64,000 nt of DNA from an uncultured Agathobacter sp. (GTDB taxonomy: Bacteria; Bacillota; Clostridia; Lachnospirales; Lachnospiraceae), in contig CAJUND010000004.1 of assembly GCA_910587655.1 (NCBI GenBank), positions 47,937-111,936 on the forward strand. The letters are read 5' to 3'. Position 1 is the first letter of the stretch; every line of letters starts with the position of its first letter. Position numbers and translations under genes: made by a program. Under the pieces are notes generated by a model that worked only from the letters and a program-made list of their open reading frames with translations, was not told the DNA's origin and did no database searches. Of the stretch, positions 7,463-15,224 are shown piece by piece.

Positions 7463-9133
7463 CTATACTTCCATGATAATCGGCATAATCATTGGTCGTC
7501 TCTTTGTCTCTTTCCAGACAAAATCCCCAAGCGCATCCTTAACCTCGTTTTTAATCTTTCCCCAGTCCGTAATATTGTGGTCCATACAGTATTCCATGGT
7601 ATGGTCCAGCACATGTTTTGCCTCATCCATCAGACTTTCGGAATTACGTACATAAACAAAACCGCGGGATACAATATCCGGTCCCGAAAGCACCTGTCCG
7701 CTGCCGTTTTCCAGGGTCATGACAACGATGATAATTCCGTCCTCTGCAAGACGCTGGCGGTCACGGAGCACAATATTTCCTACATCCCCGACGCCAAGTC
7801 CGTCCACCATAATATTACCGACAGGAACCCTGCCAGAAACCTCTGCATGGTTTTCGTCAATTTCCAGCACATCGCCGGAGGAAATAATTTTAATGTGGTC
7901 GCTGTCATACCCAAGTTCCTCCGCAATCTTCGACTGTGCAACCAGATGCTTGTACTCCCCGTGAACCGGGATTGCATAAAGCGGATTCACAAGGGAATAA
8001 ATCAGCTTGATATCCTCCCTGCAGGCATGTCCGCTGACATGCACATCCTCAAAAATCACGTCCGCACCTTTTCTCATCAGTTCATTGATTACATCCGTCA
8101 CAGACTTTTCATTTCCAGGAATCGGATGGGAACTGAATACAATCGTATCATTCGGCTTAATGCTGACCTTGCGGTGCATGCCGGACGCCATGCGCGACAG
8201 CGCCGCCATGGACTCCCCCTGGCTTCCGGTGGTAATTATCACGGTCTTTTCATCCGGATAATTTTTAAGCTGTTCGCTGTCAATCAGTATATTATCCGGA
8301 AGGGACAGATACCCAAGCTCAGAAGCAATGGAAATAATATTTACCATGCTTCTGCCTTCAATCGCCACCTTGCGCCCGAACTTGTCAGCAGAGTTGATAA
8401 TCTGCTGTACCCTGTCCACATTGGAAGCGAAGGTTGCGATAATAATTCTTCTGTTTTTGTGTTCTGAAAAAATATTGTCCAGTGTCCTTCCAACGGACTT
8501 TTCAGAATCCGTAAAGCCCGGACGCTCCGCATTGGTACTGTCGCAGAGAAGGGCAAGCACACCCTTTTTTCCAATCTCACCGAAACGCTGTAAATCAATG
8601 GCGTCACCGAATACCGGCGTATAATCCACCTTAAAATCGCCTGTATGCACAACAATTCCCGCAGGAGAATAAATCGCAAGCGCCGCCGCGTCCTGGATAC
8701 TGTGGTTCGTGCGGATAAACTCGACTCGGAAACAGCCCAGATTGATATGCTGGCCGTATTTTACCACTTTGCGCTTTACCTTTCTGAGCATATCATGTTC
8801 TTCCAGCTTGTGTTCAATGATGGCATTTGTCAGCTTTGTCGCATATATCGGTGCATTTATTTCACGGAGCACATAGGGAATTGCCCCAATATGGTCCTCA
8901 TGTCCATGCGTAATAAAAAATCCCTTTACTTTGTCGATGTTGTCCCTTAAATATGACACGTCCGGAATCACCAGGTCAATTCCGTACATATCATCCTCCG
9001 GAAAGGCGAGACCGCAGTCCACAACAATAATACTGTCCTCGTATTCAAAGGCAGTAATGTTCATTCCGACCTGCTCCAGACCTCCCAGCGGGATAATCTT
9101 AAGCTTACTATTCTGTTTTTCTTTCTTTCTCAT
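7463..9133 (-). CDS. rnjA: Ribonuclease J
   Basis: Metallo-beta-lactamase/beta-CASP nuclease with 5'-3' exo- and endonuclease activity on mRNA and rRNA precursors. The 556-residue product is the family length. HGHEDHIGAIPY at residues 76-87 is the zinc-binding motif, and the beta-CASP part includes CDSTNAERPGFTDSE and the ATFASNVDR segment. The C-terminal domain (from about residue 450) is present. The ATG follows GGAGG at 4 bases. It lies in the ireB operon downstream of the DUF1292 gene and 10 bp before the small membrane ORF. An RNase J in this block is common in Clostridia. Confidence 0.95.
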   Translation of the reverse strand: MRKKEKQNSKLKIIPLGGLEQVGMNITAFEYEDSIIVVDCGLAFPEDDMYGIDLVIPDVSYLRDNIDKVKGFFITHGHEDHIGAIPYVLREINAPIYATKLTNAIIEHKLEEHDMLRKVKRKVVKYGQHINLGCFRVEFIRTNHSIQDAAALAIYSPAGIVVHTGDFKVDYTPVFGDAIDLQRFGEIGKKGVLALLCDSTNAERPGFTDSEKSVGRTLDNIFSEHKNRRIIIATFASNVDRVQQIINSADKFGRKVAIEGRSMVNIISIASELGYLSLPDNILIDSEQLKNYPDEKTVIITTGSQGESMAALSRMASGMHRKVSIKPNDTIVFSSHPIPGNEKSVTDVINELMRKGADVIFEDVHVSGHACREDIKLIYSLVNPLYAIPVHGEYKHLVAQSKIAEELGYDSDHIKIISSGDVLEIDENHAEVSGRVPVGNIMVDGLGVGDVGNIVLRDRQRLAEDGIIIVVMTLENGSGQVLSGPDIVSRGFVYVRNSESLMDEAKHVLDHTMEYCMDHNITDWGKIKNEVKDALGDFVWKETKRRPMIMPIIMEV

Positions 9134-9163
9134 ATAACCTCCAATTACATATCATATACCGCT

Positions 9164-9427
9164 CTAATACAAAAGCTTTGTTTCTTCATCTGCAAGTTCA
9201 GCAAATACTTTCGCAATAGCGGAAAACTCAGTATCGTCGTCCACCATTTCGTAAAATACTTCCTCAGCCTGTGTTTTTAATTCTTTTAATATATATGCTT
9301 CACTGTCTCCGCTCTCACTGCCATCCGAGACAAGTAAATACTTAATACCATTAAGTGTTGTATCACCCTCAATGACAAACTCCTCCACTTCATCCGTATC
9401 CGGATCCGTAAACTGAATCTTCTCCAT
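9164..9427 (-). CDS. DUF1292 domain protein (YrzB-like)
   Basis: An 87-residue acidic protein beginning MEKIQFTDPDTDEVEEFVIEG, with the typical DUF1292 layout of a beta-strand core and acidic C-terminal helix (KTQAEEVFYEMVDDD). Function is unknown. It occupies the standard third position of the ireB-ruvX-yrzB block conserved across Firmicutes, which makes the assignment secure even though the biochemistry is not. It is soluble, with no cysteines or catalytic motif. Confidence 0.88.
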   Translation of the reverse strand: MEKIQFTDPDTDEVEEFVIEGDTTLNGIKYLLVSDGSESGDSEAYILKELKTQAEEVFYEMVDDDTEFSAIAKVFAELADEETKLLY

Positions 9428-9444
9428 AACTCTGCTTTTACCCC

Positions 9445-9873
9445 TTAACTGTTATTTTTTATATAATCCAGATATCCCTGTAAAATAAAAACTGCGGCAA
9501 TTTCATCCACATAGTCTTTGCGCTTTTCACGCCGGATTCCCATTTCAATCATGGCATTTTCTGCTGCAACCGTTGTCAGGCGCTCATCCCACAGTACAAC
9601 CGTAATCCCGCACCGTTTTTCAAGCATTTCCTTAAATTCCATGGTCAGCTCACATCTTACGCCTTCTGTATTATTCATGTTTTTAGGGTAGCCAAGTACA
9701 ATCGTGTCCACATCGTACCTGCCTACCAGCTCTTCAATCCGCGCCAGTGTCTGGCGGAGCTTTGACGGTGACTTTCTTCTTATGATTTCCACGCCCTGTG
9801 CCGTAATAAGAAGCTCGTCACTGACTGCCACACCCACTGTTTTAGAACCAAAATCCAGCCCCAGTATCCGCAT
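9445..9873 (-). CDS. ruvX: Holliday junction resolvase-like protein RuvX/YqgF
   Basis: An RNase H-fold nuclease family implicated in Holliday-junction resolution and 16S rRNA pre-processing. The product from the ATG at 9873 is 142 residues, the usual family length, and begins MRILGLDFGSKTVGVAVSD with the catalytic Asp. VLWDERLTT and the C-terminal KDYVDEIAAVFILQGYL carry the other acidic residues. A longer in-frame start at 9927 would overlap ireB heavily and is not favoured. It starts 4 bases after the ireB stop. Confidence 0.93.
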   Translation of the reverse strand: MRILGLDFGSKTVGVAVSDELLITAQGVEIIRRKSPSKLRQTLARIEELVGRYDVDTIVLGYPKNMNNTEGVRCELTMEFKEMLEKRCGITVVLWDERLTTVAAENAMIEMGIRREKRKDYVDEIAAVFILQGYLDYIKNNS

Positions 9874-9877
9874 AAGT

Positions 9878-10141
9878 TTATTCCCATGAATTATTTCTGA
9901 TATATGAACGCAGAACCTCTTCGACAAGCTCGTCCCGCTCTACTTTCATAATCATACTTCTGGCATTATTATGACTGGTGATATAGGTCGGATCCCCCGA
10001 CATAATATAGCCGACAATCTGGTTCACGGGATTATAGCCCTTTTCGCTAAGCGCGCGGAATACAATCTCAAGAACATCCTTTACCTGCAGTTCCGGTTCT
10101 TTTTTCACTGAAAAAAATTGTGTGTTGCTCAAGTTATCCAT
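9878..10141 (-). CDS. ireB: IreB family regulatory phosphoprotein (UPF0297)
   Basis: An 87-residue protein of the IreB/YrzL family. In Enterococcus IreB is a substrate of the Ser/Thr kinase IreK and negatively affects cephalosporin resistance. The conserved core KDVLEIVFRALSEKGYNPVNQIVGYIMSGDPTYITSHNNAR is unmistakable here (residues about 22-61), and a Thr-containing N-terminus (NLSNTQFFS) precedes it. It is the first gene of a long minus-strand run. A good promoter lies 45-75 bp upstream. Confidence 0.93.
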   Translation of the reverse strand: MDNLSNTQFFSVKKEPELQVKDVLEIVFRALSEKGYNPVNQIVGYIMSGDPTYITSHNNARSMIMKVERDELVEEVLRSYIRNNSWE

Positions 10142-10185
10142 GTTTGCCGCCCTCGTTTTTGCTTTTCACAAGCTCTGTTCTATTT

Positions 10186-10214
10186 ATTGTATACGAAACA
10201 GAAAAAAAAAACAA
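10186..10214 (-). promoter_or_regulatory. Sigma-A promoter for the ireB operon
   Basis: Read on the minus strand: TTGTTT at 10214-10209, a 17-bp spacer, and TACAAT at 10191-10186. The spacer begins with a run of seven T residues. The ATG of ireB is about 45 bp downstream. Confidence 0.65.
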
Positions 10215-10223
10215 GCTTTCCCT

Positions 10224-11534
10224 CTATAATTCTAACTGTATTTCGTAAATTTCATCAGAAAGCGCCTTAATCAGGCATCCTTTGCGCATTTTATTTTCCA
10301 GCGGCTCCAATGGTTTTGCCACTGTTTTCACATATTCCCTGGTGTACCCGGCGTACATGCTCCTTCCGTCCACTTCTGTCAGTTCTTCAAACAGAACCTC
10401 CTGTATACTGCCCTTATAGTATTCCCTGAATTCCGCTGACATCCGTTTGGAAAGTTCCAGAAGCCCGGCGCTGCGCTTTGTTTTTATTTCCTCCGGCACC
10501 TGGTTTTCCATAACCGCGGCTTTTGTTCCCTGCCTTTTTGAATACTTAAATATATGCATCTCATAAAAGTGAATCTTTTCCAGAAACGCTTTCGTTGCTG
10601 CAAACTCTTCTTCCGTTTCCCCTGGGAATCCCACAATTACGTCCGTGGTAAGCGCCGGATGTTCAAAATACTTCCGCAGGTATCCGCAGGAGGTTTCGTA
10701 TTCGGCAGCTGTATATTTCCGGTTCATCCGCGCCAGGGTGGCGTCACACCCGCTCTGGAGCGAAAGGTGGAAATGCGGGCATACCTTAGGCAGCACGGAC
10801 AGCTCCCTGGCAAATTCCTCTGTCACAATGCCCGGTTCCAGGGAACCCAGACGTATCCTCTGGATTCCCCTGATTTTATGTACTTCCTGAATCAGATGCA
10901 GAAGGTTTTCACCGCAATCCGCCCCGTAAGAAGCAAGATGAATCCCTGTCAGCACAATTTCCTGGTATCCTTTCTCTGCCAGCCGCCCCACTTCATCCAG
11001 TATATCCGCCAGCCTGCGGCTTCTTACCCGTCCCCTTGCATAGGGAATGATACAGTAACTGCAGAACTGGTTGCAGCCGTCCTGCACCTTGATAAATGCA
11101 CGCGTGTGCTCGGCGGTCTGTGCCAGATGCAGTTCTTCATAAGGCAGTACCCCCTGATTAATATCCGTTACATCAGCCGTCTTTTTCTGATGTGCAAAAA
11201 ATTCATCCAGCGCTTCCACCAGTCTGTCCTTACGGTTATTGCCAAGCAGAATGTCAATTGCCGGATCCGCTGCTGCCTCCTCCTCTTTCGTCTGCACATA
11301 ACACCCTGCCGCAACAACTATTGCATCAAGATTTAATTTTCTGGCGCGGTGCAGCATCTGCCGCGACTTACGGTCAGCCATATTTGTCACTGAACAGGTG
11401 TTGATAATATATACATCGGCTTTTTCAGAAAACGGCACAATTTCATACCCCGCCTCTTCAAGCATCTGCTGCATTGCCTCTGTTTCATATGCATTTACCT
11501 TGCATCCAAGATTATGTAATGCGGCTTTTTTCAT
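10224..11534 (-). CDS. mtaB: tRNA ms2t6A37 methylthiotransferase MtaB
   Basis: Radical-SAM methylthiotransferase that adds a 2-methylthio group to t6A37 of tRNA. The 436-residue form starting at ATG 11534 (GGAAAGGGAAG upstream) begins MKKAALHNLGCKVNAYETEA, with the first cluster Cys at 11. The second is in INTCSVTN, and the radical-SAM triad is in DGCNQFCSYCIIPYARG. A C-terminal TRAM-like region follows. A longer frame to 11606 adds a segment without homology. It is the last member of the hrcA-to-mtaB gene order known from Bacillus, here separated from rsmE by csd, thiI and an HPr-like gene. Confidence 0.93.
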   Translation of the reverse strand: MKKAALHNLGCKVNAYETEAMQQMLEEAGYEIVPFSEKADVYIINTCSVTNMADRKSRQMLHRARKLNLDAIVVAAGCYVQTKEEEAAADPAIDILLGNNRKDRLVEALDEFFAHQKKTADVTDINQGVLPYEELHLAQTAEHTRAFIKVQDGCNQFCSYCIIPYARGRVRSRRLADILDEVGRLAEKGYQEIVLTGIHLASYGADCGENLLHLIQEVHKIRGIQRIRLGSLEPGIVTEEFARELSVLPKVCPHFHLSLQSGCDATLARMNRKYTAAEYETSCGYLRKYFEHPALTTDVIVGFPGETEEEFAATKAFLEKIHFYEMHIFKYSKRQGTKAAVMENQVPEEIKTKRSAGLLELSKRMSAEFREYYKGSIQEVLFEELTEVDGRSMYAGYTREYVKTVAKPLEPLENKMRKGCLIKALSDEIYEIQLEL

Positions 11535-11578
11535 TTTTTCTTCCCTTTCCTCCTGAACACCTGTGTTAAGATTCCAAA

Positions 11579-11603
11579 ACAGTTCGGCCGAAGGCTGAAC
11601 TGT
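11579..11603. repeat. Imperfect palindrome in the mtaB/HPr divergent region
   Basis: 11-bp arms (ACAGTTCGGCC and GGCTGAACTGT) around a 3-nt loop with one G-T mismatch. It sits between the divergent mtaB and HPr-like starts. It could be an operator or a leader hairpin for mtaB; no T-run marks it as a strong terminator. Confidence 0.5.
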
Positions 11604-11633
11604 CACAAGATTTCTTAAAAACTTAACACGTCC

Positions 11634-11670
11634 TTGACTTTTCCAGCAAAAACCTTTACTATCATGATAG
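11634..11670 (+). promoter_or_regulatory. Sigma-A promoter of the HPr-like gene with palindrome at -10
   Basis: TTGACT at 11634-11639, a 17-bp spacer, TACTAT at 11657-11662. A perfect 12-bp palindrome CTATCATGATAG (11659-11670) overlaps the -10 and the probable start site, which suggests an operator. Confidence 0.7.
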
Positions 11671-11699
11671 ACAGTAATAGATATTAAGGAGGTTTTCCA

Positions 11700-11933
11700 A
11701 TGAAAACAATACAGATTTCATTAAACTCAATTGGAAAAGTAAAGTCATTTGTGAATGCGATTTCGCAGTTCGAATATGATTTTGATTTAATTTCAGGCCG
11801 CTATGTGATTGATGCCAAATCAATTATGGGTATTTTCAGTCTTGATTTATCCAAGCCGATCGATCTGGCAATACATACAGAGGCAAGCCTTGATGAAATT
11901 ATGGAAACACTGAAACCATATCTGATTGAGTAA
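11700..11933 (+). CDS. HPr-family protein lacking the catalytic histidine
   Basis: A 77-residue HPr-fold protein with an AAGGAGG-type ribosome binding site. The segment AKSIMGIFSLDLSKPIDLAIH matches the HPr region around regulatory Ser46 (Ser41 here). The loop that should carry the phospho-acceptor His15 reads LNSIGKVKSFVNA, with no His. By family logic it cannot pass phosphate from enzyme I to PTS transporters; as in Bacillus Crh, only a regulatory role through the serine would remain. It has its own promoter and terminator and is transcribed alone between mtaB and thiI. Fold assignment is firm, function inferred. Confidence 0.85.
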   Translation: MKTIQISLNSIGKVKSFVNAISQFEYDFDLISGRYVIDAKSIMGIFSLDLSKPIDLAIHTEASLDEIMETLKPYLIE

Positions 11934-11936
11934 CAG

Positions 11937-11960
11937 AATGCCCCATAAGGGGCATTTTTT
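11937..11960. terminator. Rho-independent terminator after the HPr-like gene
   Basis: Stem AATGCCCC/GGGGCATT (11937-11944, 11949-11956) with an ATAA loop, followed by a T-run to 11960 that overlaps the convergent thiI stop codon. Confidence 0.88.
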
Positions 11961-13143
11961 ATTCGGCAGTAATCACCACGGTTTCCGTGGTATCTATTGC
12001 GGCCTGGTAAAGCTCATCTATTTTTTCCGCAAGATGCATCTCTGATTTTTCTATGTGCTTTAAGGACGGCTTTGTGACCGGATGCTTTGCAACAAAAATG
12101 GTACAGCAGTCCTCATACGGAAGGATTGACGTCTCATACGTGTCTATTTTTTCCGCAACATGCACGATATCCTGCTTGTCCATCGCAATTAACGGACGGT
12201 AAACCGGAAGGGCGCAGACTGCATTTGTCACGGCAAGCGACTGCATGGTCTGGCTCGCCACCTGGCCGATACTCTCCCCTGTCACCAGTCCCAGACAGTT
12301 CCCCTCGTTCGCAAAATGCTCGGCTATTTTCATCATGTAACGCCGCATAAGGATGGTAAGCTCCTCATGCGGGCATTTCTCATAAATATACATCTGGATA
12401 TCTGTAAAATTCACGATATGAAGCTTTATTTCCCCTGAATACTGCGCTACTTTTTTTGCAAGGTCCACCACCTTCTGCTTTGCGCGCTCGCTGGTATAAG
12501 GCGGGGCATGGAAATAGGTCGCTTCCAGCGATACCCCGCGCCTGGAAACCATGTAACCGGCTACCGGGCTGTCAATGCCTCCGGAAAGCAAAAGCATCGC
12601 ACGTCCTGCCGTACCAAGCGGCATTCCGCCCTGTCCCGGCAGCTCTGTGGAATAGATATTAATCATCGGACGGATTTCCACATGTACCATCACCTGGGGA
12701 CGGTGTACGTCCACACGCGTCTCAGGGAATGCTTCCAGGATTTTTTCACCGAGCGCGGCATTAATTTCCATGGAATTCATGGGATAATTTTTTCTGGCGC
12801 GTCTTGCATCCACCTTAAACGTGAAATTTTTGTCCGTATATGCGGCGTCCACATGCGCCACAACATCTGCTGCAAGCGCATCAAACCCGTTATCCTCCAC
12901 CAGGACAACGGGACAGATGCCGACAATGCCAAAGATTTTCTGCAGCGCTTCCACCGTTTCCTCATAATCGTACTCCCCTTCGGTTTCCACATAGATTCTG
13001 CCGTTTTCTTTCCGGACGTGAAATGTGCCTTCCACGCGCTTTAACTGCCGGCGGATATTGCTGACAAGGGCATCCTCAAACAGATGCCGGTTCTTTCCTT
13101 TAATTGCAATTTCTGCATATTTAATTAAAAATGCCTGATACAT
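11959..13143 (-). CDS. thiI: tRNA 4-thiouridine sulfurtransferase ThiI
   Basis: Adenylates U8 of tRNA and transfers sulfur to form s4U; in some bacteria it also serves thiazole synthesis. The product has an N-terminal ferredoxin-like/THUMP region and the PP-loop LLLSGGIDSPVAGYM. A short tail, EDCCTIFVAKHP, follows, and no rhodanese domain is present. The canonical family start, MYQAFLIKYAEIAIKGKNR, is at 13143 (394 residues) but lacks a clear Shine-Dalgarno site. A GTG at 13218 has AAAGG 6 bases upstream and would add 25 residues. The desulfurase just upstream is its expected sulfur donor. Confidence 0.9.
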   Translation of the reverse strand: MYQAFLIKYAEIAIKGKNRHLFEDALVSNIRRQLKRVEGTFHVRKENGRIYVETEGEYDYEETVEALQKIFGIVGICPVVLVEDNGFDALAADVVAHVDAAYTDKNFTFKVDARRARKNYPMNSMEINAALGEKILEAFPETRVDVHRPQVMVHVEIRPMINIYSTELPGQGGMPLGTAGRAMLLLSGGIDSPVAGYMVSRRGVSLEATYFHAPPYTSERAKQKVVDLAKKVAQYSGEIKLHIVNFTDIQMYIYEKCPHEELTILMRRYMMKIAEHFANEGNCLGLVTGESIGQVASQTMQSLAVTNAVCALPVYRPLIAMDKQDIVHVAEKIDTYETSILPYEDCCTIFVAKHPVTKPSLKHIEKSEMHLAEKIDELYQAAIDTTETVVITAE

Positions 13144-13201
13144 AATATGTGTCATGCCGCAGGCGTGGTGCCATTTGTGCCGCGTTTTCCCCGGCACAAA
13201 T

Positions 13202-13263
13202 AAAGATTGAAAAATCACCTGCAGCCTTTCCCTTTCTTAAAAATAAAAGATTTTTCAATCTTT
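13202..13263 (-). repeat. 15-bp inverted repeat bracketing the thiI translation start region
   Basis: AAAGATTGAAAAATC at 13202-13216 is perfectly complementary to 13249-13263, with a 32-nt loop. On the minus-strand mRNA the loop holds AAAGGGAAAGG, and the 3' arm begins at the GTG alternative start. The structure could mask translation of thiI or be an operator between csd and thiI. Confidence 0.6.
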
Positions 13264-13285
13264 CTCCTTAACTTTTATTGCCCAG

Positions 13286-14440
13286 TTAGTGTCTCGTAAA
13301 TTTCTGCAGCATGGGAACCACTTCACGCATAACGGAAAGCGCATAATCCGTTTCCTCCTTTGTGGTATCCACGGAAAAGCTGAAACGCACGGTAGAGTCC
13401 AGAAGGGCTTCTTTTAAGCCAACCGCCTTTAACGTCGCGCTTACCGCCGGTTTATTGGAAGAGCATGCGCTTCCGGCGGAAACATAAATCTGCCTGTCCT
13501 CAAGCGTATGCAAAAGAACCTCGGCACGCACATCCTCCACGCTGACGCTTACAATATGCGGTGCATTTTCCCGGTTCGTCTTTCCGTTTACGGACACTCC
13601 GCAAACCTCTTGTACCTCGCGGATAAAATGCTCCCGAAGCTCATACATCCGGCTGGTCTTTTCATCAAAATCCGTATATGCCATGGCTGCCGCCGCGCCA
13701 AGTCCTGCGATGGCAGGAACGTTTTCCGTACCCGAACGCATTCCTTTCTGCTGCCCTCCGCCGTTTATCAGCGGATGGATTTTTGTTTTGTCCTTAATAT
13801 ATAAAAATCCGCTTCCTTTTGGTCCGTGTATTTTATGACCGCTGACGGAAAGCAGGTCGATATTCATTTTCCCCGGAAAAATACGCATTTTTCCATAGGA
13901 CTGTATGGCGTCCACATGGAAAAGCGTGTGCGGGTTTATTTCCTTTATCAGTTTCCCGGCTTCTGCTACCGGTTCCACTGCTCCGATTTCGTTGTTTACA
14001 TGCATCATGGAAACCAGTATGGTGTCCTGCCGGACGGCATTTTTTAATGCTTCCAGTGAAACCACGCCGTTTTCATCCACCGGAAGATACTGGATTTCAA
14101 ACCCCTGCGCCTCCAGCGCCTTCACTGCCGCCGATACCGACGGATGCTCGATTTGTGTGGTAATGATATGGCAGCCGCCGCGTTTATTTGCTGACGCTGC
14201 CCCCGCAATGGCAAAATTGTTTGACTCTGTGCCGCCGGAGGTAAATACAATTTCTTTTTCCTGGCACTTTAATGTCTTTGCTATCTTTTTTGCAGCGTCT
14301 TTTATGTAGTTTTCTGCCGTGACTCCCTTTGTGTGCATGGAGGAGGGATTTCCGTAATCCTTTGTCAGAACCTCCATCATCAGCTCTGCCGCCTCCCGGT
14401 GACAGCGGGTGGTCGCACAGTTATCCAGATATGCTTCCAT
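13286..14440 (-). CDS. Cysteine desulfurase (IscS/NifS family)
   Basis: PLP enzyme that takes sulfur from cysteine as a protein persulfide. The 384-residue form starts at ATG 14440 with AGGAAAAG upstream and begins MEAYLDNCATT. SGGTESNNFAI and SGHKIHGPKG (PLP lysine) are present. The active-site loop VSAGSACSSNKPAVS matches the short, class II-like end of the IscS group used with ThiI. A frame start at 14482 overlaps the rsmE stop as ATGA but has a weak Shine-Dalgarno site. Adjacency to thiI strongly suggests the pair makes tRNA s4U8 rather than general Fe-S clusters. Confidence 0.93.
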   Translation of the reverse strand: MEAYLDNCATTRCHREAAELMMEVLTKDYGNPSSMHTKGVTAENYIKDAAKKIAKTLKCQEKEIVFTSGGTESNNFAIAGAASANKRGGCHIITTQIEHPSVSAAVKALEAQGFEIQYLPVDENGVVSLEALKNAVRQDTILVSMMHVNNEIGAVEPVAEAGKLIKEINPHTLFHVDAIQSYGKMRIFPGKMNIDLLSVSGHKIHGPKGSGFLYIKDKTKIHPLINGGGQQKGMRSGTENVPAIAGLGAAAAMAYTDFDEKTSRMYELREHFIREVQEVCGVSVNGKTNRENAPHIVSVSVEDVRAEVLLHTLEDRQIYVSAGSACSSNKPAVSATLKAVGLKEALLDSTVRFSFSVDTTKEETDYALSVMREVVPMLQKFTRH

Positions 14441-14478
14441 TTTTCTTTTCCTGCTTTCTCTCCTTCCGGAAAAACCTG

Positions 14479-15216
14479 TCATTCGTCCAGCTCATAGATT
14501 AACACAGATAATGTGACAAGTCCAGCCGTCTCTGTGCGGAGGATTCTCTTTCCGAGTGAAATGCGGGGCAGTCCCTCTTTCATCACTTCCTCTATTTCTT
14601 CTGCTGCAAAACCGCCTTCCGGGCCAATCATCACGCCGATATCCGCACCTTTTGGTATTCCCCTGACCGTTTCACGGGTTTGTGCCATGCCGCGCTCGTT
14701 TTCGTAGGGTACAAGTGTAATATCCAGTGCTTTCGCCATTTCCAGTGCCTTTTTCCATGAAACCGGCATCTGCACCTGCGGAATGACCGTCCGTTTGGAC
14801 TGTTTTGCTGCGCTTTCTGCGATTGCCTGCCAGCGTCTGAGCTTATTTAACGCCCGTTTTTCATCCAGCTTAACCACGCAGTTTTTCATTTCCACCGGAA
14901 TGATTTCATACACCCCAAGCTCAACCGCCTTCTGGATCACCAGTTCCATTTTATCCCCTTTGGGAAGTCCCTGGAACAGATAAACCTTATGGGGAAATTC
15001 GGTTTCCTGCGCATCCACCTCATCAATGGCGGCGACTACCTCATCCTTTGTGATTTCTTCAATATGGCAGAGATAGGTTTTTCCTGACTCCCCGCTGATA
15101 CGGATGATTTCACCCGGCTTCATGCGAAGCGCATGGGAAATATGGTTTGCATCCGCCCCCTGAATATGGATTACGTCCTGCCCAATCTGCTCGTCTTCCA
15201 CAAAAAACTGGTACAT
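14479..15216 (-). CDS. rsmE: 16S rRNA m3U1498 methyltransferase
   Basis: SPOUT-class methyltransferase that methylates U1498 of 16S rRNA. The 245-residue form starts at ATG 15216 (MYQFFVEDEQI), with GAGGTG upstream overlapping the end of prmA. The N-terminal PUA-like part (MKPGEIIRISGESGKTYLC) and the SPOUT knot IGVMIGPEGGFAAEEIEE near the C-terminus are both present, followed by ISLGKRILRTETAG. prmA-rsmE is a classic pair, and here the two genes are separated by only 8 bases. Confidence 0.95.
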   Translation of the reverse strand: MYQFFVEDEQIGQDVIHIQGADANHISHALRMKPGEIIRISGESGKTYLCHIEEITKDEVVAAIDEVDAQETEFPHKVYLFQGLPKGDKMELVIQKAVELGVYEIIPVEMKNCVVKLDEKRALNKLRRWQAIAESAAKQSKRTVIPQVQMPVSWKKALEMAKALDITLVPYENERGMAQTRETVRGIPKGADIGVMIGPEGGFAAEEIEEVMKEGLPRISLGKRILRTETAGLVTLSVLIYELDE

Positions 15217-15224
15217 GCCACACC

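Noticed and set aside
7379..8467. A 362-residue plus-strand ORF opposite rnjA
   Set aside because: His/Arg/Asn-rich antisense translation of the RNase J gene with no Shine-Dalgarno site.
13144..13218. GTG start at 13218 as the definite start of thiI
   Set aside because: It has the better ribosome binding site, but the extra 25 residues have no family counterpart. I kept the canonical ATG and noted the alternative.
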